Shown here: positions 52,542-64,000 of the stretch, piece after piece
How the letters are laid out: every line of letters begins with the position of its first letter
Position numbering within the stretch: position 1 is the first letter of the stretch
From: Purshia tridentata
Taxonomy: Eukaryota; Streptophyta; Magnoliopsida; Rosales; Rosaceae
Assembly (NCBI GenBank): GCA_003254885.1
Contig: QANT01007790.1
Span: forward strand, 1-64,000
Reading direction: 5' to 3'
Length of the DNA: 64,000 nt
Position numbers and translations under genes: made by a program
The notes under the pieces: model-generated
What the model saw: the letters and a program-made list of their open reading frames with translations, nothing else
What the model was told of the DNA's origin: nothing
The model's database searches: none

Positions 52542-53184
52542 TCCTCGTTGTGGTGAATTGCGTTCCTTCCGATCTAGTCTCGGGATTCTCCTATATGAGG
52601 AAAATGACGAAACACTCCTTGGGCGATTATAAACACATACCATAACATCTTTCTCCAATTTTTCGAGATTTTATTAGTTTTTTTTTAATTTTTAATTTTT
52701 AATTTTTATGACAATAAGATTTTATTAGTTGGGATCAAAAGGGAAGGCGCCGCCGCGTCCACAGTAGGAGCAGCCGCGGGTGAGGGAGGGAGTGGGATGT
52801 CTGCCTTTGGTTTTCTGTTTTTATTTTTAAGGTTTTTAAAGTTTTATACAAAGGGTAAAATTAAATTTCAAATTTTATAAAAGTTTTGAAGGATATGATA
52901 GTAAATTAAGGGATATGAATAGACTTTCCCTTATCAAAGCTGCAGTTAACATTTCGAAACAGATGATCTTTCACACTGAAAATGATCTTGTTGCATATCA
53001 TTACAATTCCTCAAGCTTGCACACTACAAATGATCTTTACAACAACCTATTTTCTTAAACCCTGAAATACTGACTGCATCTAGTTGGGTTGGATATCACA
53101 TCATATCACATTACTTTAATGATAGATTAGACAATATGGGAGAAAATATTTACAAGAAGGTCAAAACAATTAGTTAGGTATAGT
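52488..53184. other. Spacer between GatC start and CABIN1-like 3' end
   Basis: It holds the GatC promoter and the 3' UTR of the CABIN1-like gene. A GC-rich patch near 52743-52790 (GGCGCCGCCGCG) stands out in otherwise AT-rich DNA. No gene was recognised. Confidence 0.45.
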
Positions 53185-56100
53185 TCAACTTCTGTCCGAA
53201 CCACCTTCGTCTGCTGTTGTATTGCTCCTCTCTGCAACTTTATTACTGCAATGGTTCAGTGGGGGAGCAGCAAATAAGCTCCTTTGATGCACACCAGAAG
53301 GTGGTCGATCTCCACATTGCATGGAGCTCTCAGGAAATGAAGTGGATGTTGTCACTGGAGAAGTCTCTGCATCACTGGTTCCATCTCTCCCACAACCTGC
53401 TAGCAGTACAACCATCAGTGTGCGAGTGAAAATATTATGATATGAAACTCAGACAATCTGCAGAAAACATGTCTTTAACAAACAAGGACGAAAAGGAAGA
53501 ATTTGAATAACCTGTATGAGCAGTGGTGGTGTTGGATATGCTTGTGCTTGAAGGCACAGATGACGTTCCAGCTCCTTTTTTCATTTTAGACTGCAAAGTA
53601 CAACCACAAACTTATAGAACATTAGTCAACTTCATTTCCTTAATTACCTCAACCTTGTACAGAAGATCAGCTCTTGCTTTTATGTGGACATAATATTATA
53701 AATGCATTCATGTTCATGTTTCTTAACATAACAGAACTAAGAGAAGCACATTTTATGTCAGAGTTTACATGTTTTGGAATGTCAACAAAACTCCCTTTTG
53801 AGCATGTTAGTTTCCATACCCTTGCATTTTCTTCACAATGCTTTACAACAAACGAGATGTTTGTGCACCGGCCATGCAATAGCGTGTAAGCCCACAAGAG
53901 AAGCTTCCTCGGAATGCTAAGGTCAAGGATTTCAGCCCCATCCATGCCCGGCCTGAAGTGGGTATCCTTTACTAACCAAGACGGAACCAAATACAGGTTG
54001 ACACCAGATGAGGGCATTACACAGGAGCTCTCACGATAAAAATTGTAAGAAGATCTAAGCAGAGTGTTGGCAGTCTCCACATTTTCATCTGAAGCTTTTT
54101 TAACTATTACGTTCTTTATTTTAAACAAAATAGGATTCCGTTTTGATTCAAGAATTCTAAAATGGGCTGGATCCTCAAATGCTGAACTCCACAATTCATC
54201 TGTTTGCAGATCAACACAAAGAAGCTGGCTATTTTCCGACCCACCATCTGATGGATTAATGACCTGAATCTCACTAGTGCTTTCAGACTGTGATGGAGTG
54301 ATCTGTGCCAAGCTTAATATAAGAGATCGACACCAAGCAATGGAAGCATGCCTGCAAACTTTTGCGCAGTTACTGTTTGACAATTTTGGATTCTTAAACC
54401 GCTTACGAATCTTCTCATTTATGGCTTCAAGAGTGTCTATTTTGCCATTTTTCTCCAATGATATGATATGTTCATGAAGATATCTGCATAATATGGGTGC
54501 ATTAGACTCATGGATATCACCACAAACATGTTGAATATCAAATGCACCAAGGAAGATTAATAAACAAAGATGGATCAGGACTTGAGAGTCAATAAAAACT
54601 CATATTAAATCAAAATTTGAGAATTTTATCAAGGTTTCATCAAGCCAAGTTGAGAAATAACTTAAACAAAATTTTGGCTGTGGGATGCAAATTACCCATA
54701 TAAACTGCTTTCTGATGTTTCTGCGACCTTAATCTCAGACAAACCACATATTTCTGGCCATAAGTTCCCCTGCTCCATGAACAATACAAACACTTTCTCC
54801 AATATATGCTCAGAATTACTTGTACCACCAGAGCCCACAGTTCCAGGTTGATGCATGGATGAAATCAGGGCCTTAACGTACCTCCCAAGTGCTAGTGGAA
54901 CAAGATCTTCAATGCAAAGTGAAAACTGGATTTTTCAATCAAGTTAGATCCCACTTAAATTGGTAGAGAGAAAATATCAGATGATGAATAGAATAAGATC
55001 CAGCTAGACGAGGCATGCTGTTTCAATAGTAATAATGAAACATAACTATTATTGCTTAGTAATGAATGCATAATATCATAATATTAGAGGAGCATGCATG
55101 GCCATCATCACAAAAAAGATCTTTTACCATTCCACGGCATTGAAAACCCCCAAACCACCCCCCACCACCCCAAAAAAAAATTACAAAAGAAAAGAAAAAG
55201 GGAAAAGACTGAATTATTGTCAATAAATGGAAGTTGGCCCAGATTTTAATTAATTATGTGGTAGGAAGCATTAACCGCATTACAGGAAAATGACTTGCAA
55301 AATATTCATCGAACCATAAGGGGATTCATTCCACAAATCATAGAAATCATCGCTAAATTGCTTAAGTAACACACTAGAGGTCAAATGATTACCCTCTTAT
55401 CAGCTCGAAGAGATATATAAGCACGTTCAAGAGTACAGATATCTCCAGTCTCCTCCAAGAGTTTCAAATAGAACAACAGATATTTCCGAATGCAAGTAAT
55501 AAATTTTCGAGAACTTTCAGGTAAGTTGACTTCAAGGGACTTCTTACTCCCAGAAACACCAGGAGTTTTCCGCCTGATATACAGAGAAGACATCAGATTA
55601 GTTTCATATAGAATTACAGCCTCAAGCTACAAAAGCATGGACAGCAGACAAAGTGAAACTCTTGACAGGGGGCTTTAGGGTTGTAAACAAAAATGGAACT
55701 GGAACTGTGTTCCCCATCTATGACCATAAACCAGTAAGGCAAAGTGAGGGCCTGTTTAAATCAGTTCCTTGAGAATATTTGTTAGAACCATTAAAAGGAA
55801 GACAGAAAACTAGGCAATATATATTCAAATAAGCATTTCTAAAAACTATTATCTTAATTCTTTCTTTTTGCATGAAAATAGCTTCATATGAACACCAAAT
55901 CATTGTTCTCTGTTTCTTCATTCTGTTTCTTGTTTAGAAAGAAAAATCCATTGTAATAAGCTTTCTGTAACATCCTGTGGTGTCCAAATGACTTAGGTAC
56001 ATGATTCTAGAAATAGAACTGTTGCATAGATTTACTGACCTTCCTTTTTTGACCATGCTATCAATCTCCCACATATTTATTGTAAATGATGAGCGAGATG

Positions 56101-59100
56101 ATTTGAAGCAAAAAGAGAGTTCATCCTTTGCCCTCTCCAATGTGCCACTTTCCCCCCTTCTATACAGACCTTGAGCAAGCATATATCTGGCTTTATGAAA
56201 ATGTTTAAGCTCCCCTTCAACACAAGTTTCAAGAGCAGAAAGACAGTCACTGTAAAGCATGTTCCACACCTCTAATTTAAGTGAACTTTCATGCTTCATC
56301 TCCCCAGAGCTTTCTTGTGTGCTTCTATCCTTAGGCGAGTTTGAATTTTCAGAATCCATGTTACCTAAGATTGTCATGATAGCATCCTTTCTTGACTGAC
56401 TAAAGGCATATGCTGAAAGAACCTGGAATAGCCAAAGATTAATTTTGAAATATACATATTAGTAAGATATAAATAGTCCCCAAGTCCACAAATTATTTCA
56501 ATGAAGGCAGCTCACAAGCACACATCCCTCTTATGGATTTCATCAGATATTTTTGGCCAGTTGAACTTGATTGAAAAATATAATACTAACCTATTAAGGA
56601 ATATATTATTTGGAAAAATAAAAAAGATTCTGAGACAGAGAGAGAAGGCTTGTGGATTGCAGGAAAGCAAGACCAAAAAAAGAAAAAAGAAAAAAACCTT
56701 TAAAGCATCTAGATTTTGTTTTCCGCATGTACAAAGTAACTTCAGGCGCGAAGCATGCATCCTGTAAACTGGATCTACAGCTGTTGGATTTAGAGCAATA
56801 GCTTTATCATAATATGCTAAAGATGTCTCATAAGAGTATCCAAGCTTTTCACAGAGCTTCCCAATATAGTAGGCATGGGACCAATCTTGCCTGATACAAA
56901 GAAAGTGAAGACAAATTACCATTTGAAATTGGCACATTAGGTGGTTGGTTTGTGTAGGTAACTGGAAAATGAAACTATGTAGAACAGAGGACATACTTGT
57001 GAGCAAAAGCTTTTTTAAAATGTCTCATTGAGTTCTCACAAAACAGTGTCCAAGCGGCATCCTTCACGGGTACAACAGTTCGCTGATCATAAAATGGCAC
57101 CACATTTTGAAGGCTATCATAGTATACCAAAGCCAGTAACTCGTGTATCTCACACTGAATAACAAAAAAAAAAAATCATTACATCATCAGTGACATCCAA
57201 GAGACATTCTAACTCATGCAACAAAGACTAGCTTTTACTCCTTAAATGGCATGTATATAGCATGATATTGATTTATTCAGGATCCACAGCAAGATGGTCC
57301 CTACTGCAACTTTCAGCCTTTTTTTGGGTCTGATAATCTTACAATTGGAAAAGGATTAGCAACAACCTCAGAGAATCTGAAATGCCCCAAATTATTGGTC
57401 CAATCAATAACCATACCAGATTAGGTTCAAGACATACACAACCAACATTAAGGTAAGGACTTTAGCTACCCTACCTGAAAAAGAAAGAGAAAAGGAAAGA
57501 TCCCACTTCCCACCAATACACTAATATATAGGAAATGAAAAAAACATGAAACCTGCTGAATCGATGTTTTTGCCAAAGCCAAACTCATTAATAGGCACCG
57601 CCTACTCCTTCTTCGACTTGTCTCAACTCTCTGAGGTAAAGTAGCATTCTTCCTCCATCCTGCCACATTGATGTGCTTACTGCCATCATTTAGCAACAAG
57701 TCTACTTCCTGTAGAATAGGCTCCTTAGAAATGAAACTGTTTCACACCAAAAATAGTGCTCTTTTTGGTTTGTAAAGCAGTCATAAACCAGAATGATAAA
57801 CAACAAATATTACCTCATCATAGATATTCGCAAGTTTTTCCCAACTTTCAAAACGTAGAGGGTTGTAGAGTAAATCATATTTGAAGAGGTTTGCATTATG
57901 CTGTACAAATTCTTCCCCTTCCTTGGTAAGCACAAAGCCAGGCCATTTATCAGTAGCACTCATTTCCTCAGACAGGGCAAGAAAATAATACAAGTTGCGG
58001 TAGACATCCAGATATGGCTCAGAGCTGCAAGTAGTCAATTACACATGTAGATTGTTCACGTCTAAAAATTAGAAAATTTATGAATTTAACCATCATGTGA
58101 GAGAACAAGTAACTTACAAGTTAAAAGTACAAAGAATAAACTATATTTATATATACCTTCCTACTGATGATGTCTTCTGTTGTTTAAGGTTTCTCGCATC
58201 AGGAAGTATCATCTTCGTTATCGTTTCAAGAAACCCATCAGACCCAGCCTCCTCTGAGAGCTTATCTTCGCATAAATGAAGATCATCTAAGAACTTATCT
58301 ATTGCATTTCCAGCCAAAACTTCTTCTGGTGGTTGTGGAAAATGTTTGCGTATAGCTCTGAGTACTCTTCGAACTTTAACTAATCCAGTCCTCTGTAACA
58401 AACATATATAAATACAGCCAATAAAAGGTTGGTAAAACTAAATCTCTGTGGGTGCTACAAGGTCTCCTACATTGGAGGGATATGCTATGTCAGGAAGCAT
58501 AAATTCTTACAACACACTACATATGCACACACGTAGAGGGGGGGAGAGACAGAGAGAGAGAGAACTCACAGAAGAAGCCTTTGCATAAGGGAGTATGTAC
58601 TGAAAAACATCAACACATTGTTCCTTTGTCTGGTAATCACCAGGGCTAGTATTTTTGTGCACAACTAAATCATCTTCATACGATGAGTCGGATCTAATGT
58701 TTAGACCATATAAGCAGAAGAAACACTGATCCAAGGAATAATCAATTTTTAACTCAAGTTCCTCCTTTTCATCTTCAATGAGTTCCGTTTCAGCTTCATT
58801 CAATTGACCATTTGATTTTCCACCTCCGTTGAACTTACCACCAGATCCATCTGCACCTTGCCTTTCACCTTCCAATCCCACACTGTCTTTATGTAGGGCT
58901 TTATCAGATGAAATGCTTTTGGAAGCTATCCCTTCAGAAACATCTTTCCCTGCAGCACTGGTTTCATCTATTCCTGTATGAACCATTTCCATATCTAGTG
59001 TATCTGATTTTGATTCATTTATAGACATTTTGGCATGACTATTTAGGCTAAGCTGCTCTTTGTATAGTGTTGTTTCCTTGTTTAATAAGCTACAGCTAGA

Positions 59101-62100
59101 TTTAAACTTCATATCCAAGGCCAATAGATGCTTAATTGCAAATTTAAGAAATGTTCCTTCTTCCCTTTCACCACCCAGACCCGCACAGCAGAGCCCATAC
59201 TCAGCCAGTAAATCATGCATTGTGACAATTAAGTCAACCTAAGATGCAAAGTCAGGGAAAAAAAAAGACATAAAAAGTTAAACAAAGAGTTAAATATTGG
59301 AAAGATTTCACTTTATGACCAACTTGAAGAGACTTTGCTCACTTGAGTTTTAACAGGTGTCATGAGGTTGAGCTGTTGAAGTTTGCAGAAAGCAATGGAA
59401 GCTTCAATAAAGCAACTTTTTTCAATTTGATCAGCACCTACTTGCTCAGAAGATTTCTTACAGAGGAATGTGCTTACAACATTGCACATGACTGACAAGA
59501 GCAAGCATTGGATATCACCTATGCTGCTCATTGGAATAGTATTGTTGTCCTGCAAGCATAAGACATAAGCACATACTGCACAAAAAATGACATTACATAA
59601 TTTCTAGTCTGATCCATAAGGTTATTCACTTGTGTCAATTTAACTATATGTTTGTAAATATCACTACCCTCATGTTTTTCTGATTCTTATCAGCATCTGG
59701 TTGGTTTGAAATGAACAAATGAATGAAATTTTACAGTATAGGTAAGCATCACTGAATAACACAGCTATTTATACATAAATATTGATTGACTTACGGAAGC
59801 TCCAAATTGATCAATAAATTTCTTCACTTGGGTCACACATTGAGAAATTGCCTTCACTTCCTCTGCAACCAAGAAATTCCAGCTCTGCTTGCTTGAACTT
59901 TCTTTTGACTCTATGTCAGAAGCATAGCAATCTTTTGACCCTGATTTCAATAGGAAGGACTTACAAGAAGCAAGGCATTCATCAATACCTGCAGCTGCCA
60001 TAAGAATTTGCAGTTTCCGTCGATGGCAATTCAAATATACATCAATATCCATAGGTTTTGTCTTCTCACACACTTTGATTAAAACTTCTAGTGCTGATAG
60101 TTCAACTGAAGTAATTCCTTTGCCTCCTTTATCAGCTAAGCGTAAGGGTAATGCATCGGGAGGAACATTTTTTGTAGCAACTAGAAGTGGAACAAGCAAG
60201 GTCATGCACTCCATATACATTTCTTTCTCAATCATCTCACCTAAAGTCTTCTCCATCAAGAAATCAACCTTTAAAATGTTAATTTCATGGAGAATCCTAT
60301 AGATGGTTGACTCTTTAACAACCTTGCAATATGGGAGGTGGATTACACATTGAGAATCACTCATATTTTCCTTCCTAGTCAAAAGTGACAAGGAAATACA
60401 GAATTCTTCATGGGCTTTTGCCTTGTTGCCATCTAAGATAGATAATCGTCCACTTAACCAGAAAAATCGAACCCAGAAGGAACTGTTATTTGTTAAAGAC
60501 AAACCATCTAATTGTACACCCTGGCAAATAGAATTGTTTTCTGATATTCCATCAGTACCAAAGAATGTCTTAAGCCCAGAGATACTTTCATCTTCCAAAG
60601 ATACTGATTCGATGATCTTACACAGATGATAAGATGCCTCAGACATGAATTTGGATAGCCTGGAAGCCTCAGAAGACAATGACCCAAGGTCATAATAAAG
60701 CTCAGCAAGAAAAAGGCAACATTCAGGGGTCCTATCCTTCCCCCAATTCCTTGTCATCTTTTCCAACTCCAGGAACTTACTAAATGCATCCTGATACAAA
60801 AGACCTCTACTTGCAGCCTCTTCTAAAAGCAAATGAGCCAAATGGAAAGCACCATAATTGTTTGAAGTTTTTTTAACAAATCTGGAAACATCACCATATT
60901 CAGTTTCCCATGGATTAGTTTGATCAGAACATGAAACAGAGCAATTACCGGAATGACCAGAATCTTTGGTTCCTGACCCCCCAATAATAAAAGGTTCTAG
61001 ATATTGAATTACGACCTTGGCCTGATCCTTACCATTAGCAAAGTCAAGATCTTCTTTCTCCGGTTTACGACTTCTAAGCCTTTCAAGGCGAGTACTCCGC
61101 CTCTCCTGTGGTTGGAGTTCTAGGAGATTTGTGTCTTTTTCTTTGGTAACACCTGTTCTTTCAGTGTTACAATCACCAAAGGAAGCATTCTCACCAATCG
61201 GGGTTGAGTTAAGTCCTTTCCTTTCCTCAAATCCTATGGTACTTTCTGAACAAGAAGGTAAGTGTAAAATTAATCTGACATCCCCAGACCTGCATGCTTT
61301 TGCATCCCCCATCTCAGACACATAGCCATTCAATGGAACTAAGATATCCAAGAGTGCATCAGCAAGAGCAGCCCAAGAAGCTTCTGCCAGGTTCAGATCT
61401 ATGCTCTGCTTCAGCTTCTTGGATGCAACGCCCTCCTCTAGATTTGCATCAGCTGCTTTTCTCTTGTCAACAAATTTTAGACGGACATGTTTGGGTTCTA
61501 GCTTATCTATTCCTCTAGGAGCAAATGGAACTGGCTCAGACTCTTCAATGACTTCCTTCACATGCAAAGCACGAGAATGTGATGGCCAATGCCTCAAAAT
61601 TAACTCTGCCAGAGAAAGGCACGAGACTTCATCACCAATAGCAATAAGAACTTCCAATAATTTCTCCATGCAGTTCCCTGTAAAGAAAATTCCACAAAAA
61701 TTTGAATAATTTGCCACAGATTCATAAACAAAAAAAGATATCACATAGTGCTGCATACAACATAAATATAAAACATTTATTTTGGTATGAAGATATAAAC
61801 CATATTTAAACGCAATAAATGCTCACAATTATTAGGGCTGCATAAAAGCCCTTGCTCAAATGCCCAACGTGATATACTCAGAGATCCCATTGAGCAAGAT
61901 AATGTTCCCAGATGATTCCAGACAACAGAATCTTTGGTATCAATCTCTACAGCTTGAAGATAACATTGTAGAGCACTCTCATAATGTGTTGAACCTTGTT
62001 GAAGAAAAACGTTGGCAAGGTTCTTAAGTGCCAAAAATCTGCAGTCAGCAAGAAACCTATAATTGGAGAAACATAAATAAGAGCATCTTGTTCTTCTTTT

Positions 62101-63084
62101 TTATTTTCTTTTTATCTTTTTCTTTATTAATAAGAGAAAAACTCTACATGAAAGGTAAGACAGATGATTTATCCTTCATGAATTAGAAAATTGTAAATCC
62201 ATTCACAGAATTGCATATTCCAAGATCAACAAATCTAGACTACAATAAATTAGGGGTAGTGGATATATCCATACCTGAGTTGCAATAGGTGGCAATCGCT
62301 GACATTACCATCCACCTGCATGGCAATAAAAACTTCAATGACTAGCTATTCACACACAACCAACAAAACTACTATGGGTTTCAACGTCTTACCTGAGCGT
62401 TTGCTATAAGAGGATCTTTCAGGACAGATTCTAAAAGCTCACTAGCCTTTTTGTATTCTTTAGCTTGTAATTTTTGAAGTCCTTCATGATAAGTTTGTGA
62501 TAGATGAAACTCCTGATATGGTCAAATCAAACAATATGACGTCTAATCGAAAAACAACACTTTTTCAGCTGGGAAAATATAAACATTTTAAAAATTCAGC
62601 GTTTAATTCAATTTTATTGTCCATTCAGTTTGCTGGAATAATGAGAGGAATATAATATAAAGTTCACAAATATTAATGTTACAAAGAATTTAGTTTTCTC
62701 TCCCTTGCCTTCATGACTCAAATGCCATATAGTGAGATGTGAACAAACTAACAATACTCAAATTTACACTCAATACAACCCAGAAAAATCCCAAATCAGT
62801 GAAATAGCAAAAAGGCATTCTTGAACTAATGCAAGGGGGGAAAAACAGCTACTTTCAAAGAAAGTAAAAAATAACTATGAGAGAAAAGGAGGCATGCCTG
62901 AGCTTCTTTGGTGGGAGCCAAGGGTTCCCATTTGCCTTTGGAGTCAGTATCATTGATAGCTGCAATTGAGAACTGAAGCATACAAATTCAGAATTAGAAT
63001 ACCAAAATAGAGAATTCGAAAAAAAAAAAGAAAAAGAAAGAATAAATTCAATTACATAAAGGGAACGTAAAACCAACGCACCAT
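53185..63084 (-). CDS. Calcineurin-binding protein 1 (CABIN1)-like TPR protein, 19 exons
   Basis: Exons: 63084-63082 (ATG only), 62972-62898, 62512-62393, 62315-62275, 62038-61827, 61677-59795, 59549-59343, 59238-58570, 58392-58157, 58024-57814, 57708-57553, 57154-56997, 56890-56698, 56422-56040, 55573-55393, 54925-54696, 54483-53820, 53590-53512, 53396-53185; about 1970 aa. The start [10 protein letters not shown] matches my memory of the Arabidopsis homologue At4g32820. TPR-like helical repeats are visible ([40 protein letters not shown]; later [31 protein letters not shown]). Acidic Ser/Glu linkers occur in exon 8. CABIN1 relatives are scaffold subunits of the HIRA histone H3.3 chaperone complex; chromatin function here is inferred. 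One intron has a GC donor (62897-62896). An alternative start at 62981 gives [11 protein letters not shown] with no first intron. Confidence 0.9.
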
Positions 63085-63798
63085 TTTCGGTAATTCGAAT
63101 GCAGTAATGAAGTTACTTCGGAGAGAATTTGAGCTTCAGCTGATACTAATTTTCACTGCTACTCTTTACTAAGGGGATTAGGGTTTTTCCTCAGCTAATT
63201 CAATTCTGTAGTTGTTTTTGTTTTTTTAGGCCTGACCGGACCGCCTGAGTTTGTAGCGTCGTTTTAACGGTTTTATCGAGCAAGAACCGCCAAACGCGGC
63301 GTTAGTTTTTTCATTTATATTTTTTTCTTAAAATAAAAATAAAGGAAGAAAAGTAACACCGTCTTCGGCTTCGTTTATTACGACTTTACGAGTTTATGAC
63401 TTTGGTTCTGCCCAAACGCGGCGTTTCATGTTCTGTTAACTTGGAACCGTGGTTGAGTGGTTGCTCACTCAGTTCACTCACTGATCGATAATCGATTCCT
63501 AAGAAAAATGCACTCTGGTACTGCGAGTTTCAGTAGCGCCGATTGAACGCTGATCGATTATTCATCTGTTTGGCTCTGCCCAGAAAGCCTAAGAAAGGTA
63601 ATGAAAATTAGCCTGCATGCATCCTTATTTGAAGGAATTGTATTCTCATTTTATTCCATATTATTTGTTTCAAAATATTAAATTTGTCATTGCCCATGAC
63701 TTGTTTGACAAATTGCGCAAATGAGAAAAGCATTTCACTGAAGTGTTTGATTGCAGTTGTCCAAGCATACAGGGTGTCACGTTCGTCCACACTCCACA
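63085..63798. promoter_or_regulatory. Divergent promoter region, CABIN1-like / downstream gene
   Basis: Head-to-head interval with two AAACGCGGCGTT motifs (near 63293 and 63415). On the + strand a possible 5' UTR contains a short upstream frame starting near 63508 (12 codons) and a plausible intron from about 63598 (AG|GTAATG) to 63757 (TTGCAG). Confidence 0.45.
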
Positions 63799-63887
63799 AT
63801 GCGTGAGATACAGATTCGTAATTTTTTGATGACTTTCTACATTATCTTCATTACTATCAGCGGCTCAAATTCAAGCCATGAGAACAG
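63799..63887 (+). CDS. First coding exon of an unidentified secreted or membrane protein (partial)
   Basis: ATG at 63799 opens 29 codons, MREIQIRNFLMTFYIIFITI then SGSNSSHEN, ending at AACAG|GTTAGT. A hydrophobic core followed by small polar residues looks like a signal peptide. The gene continues beyond the window, so no family can be named. A candidate 5' UTR intron acceptor lies at 63756, about 40 bp upstream. Confidence 0.5.
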
Positions 63888-64000
63888 GTTAGTGTTAATC
63901 CGAACAACCAAATTTGCACATTTTTCTGCTTTTGATGTCAATTTCCAGGAACATGGTATTAGACAAAATTCACTGCTCTATACCATTTTACAGAACAGAC

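Noticed and set aside
59060-61709. Plus-strand frames opposite the CABIN1-like large exons
   Set aside because: Antisense shadows of well-supported minus-strand coding sequence.
1-64000. tRNA, rRNA, CRISPR and riboswitch signals
   Set aside because: No cloverleaf with A/B boxes, no rRNA-like block and no regularly spaced direct repeats with unique spacers were seen by eye; a tRNAscan/Infernal run would settle small RNA genes.

Overview
This is a gene-dense window of a plant nuclear genome. The evidence is short GT-AG introns, a plastid-targeted sigma factor, a wall-associated kinase pair, an EPF-like stomatal or growth peptide, SHOOT GRAVITROPISM 2, and AT-rich intergenic DNA with simple repeats. 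Protein signatures point to a eudicot; a woody rosid (possibly Rosaceae) is a guess from overall feel only. No bacterial operon, CRISPR array, rRNA, tRNA or complete transposon with coding capacity was found.

Layout. 0.8-7.0 kb: tandem wall-associated kinase (WAK-like) genes on +, the first intact (3 exons, 744 aa), the second a decayed copy with several frame breaks. 7.5-18.3 kb: SGR2 phospholipase on -, 21 exons (940 aa), with a 1.1 kb inverted-repeat-bounded insertion in one intron and a minisatellite touching one splice donor. 19.3-25.2 kb: two-KH-domain RNA-binding protein on + with a long Tyr/Gly/Pro/Gln-rich tail, head-to-head with SGR2. 26.9-27.6 kb: EPF-like secreted peptide on -, with a 192-bp tandem duplication just upstream. 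30.2-33.6 kb: DUF676-type serine lipase on -, head-to-head with a plastid sigma factor (34.5-37.6 kb, +, 559 aa). 38.5-38.7 kb: a long near-perfect foldback hairpin. 39.7-50.2 kb: a 22-exon gene for a 1449-aa glycine-rich multi-pass membrane protein of unknown function (+). 51.6-52.5 kb: organellar GatC (-). 53.2-63.1 kb: a 19-exon, about 1970-aa calcineurin-binding-protein-1 (CABIN1)-like TPR protein (-). 63.8 kb to the edge: first coding exon of a further + strand gene with a signal-peptide-like start.

Exon chains were built by hand from splice consensus, reading-frame continuity and remembered family sequence; all add up to intact frames except the second WAK. The genes are ordinary housekeeping and developmental loci rather than one system. 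SGR2 and the DUF676 lipase are unrelated serine lipases; SIG3-like and GatC both serve organelle gene expression. I did not find a clear novel biological system. The best leads are the start codon that abuts a splice donor and the GC-AG intron in the CABIN1-like gene, two stop-free introns whose retention keeps frame, the 38.6 kb hairpin, tandem duplications that copy splice-site neighbourhoods, and the uncharacterised 1449-aa membrane protein.
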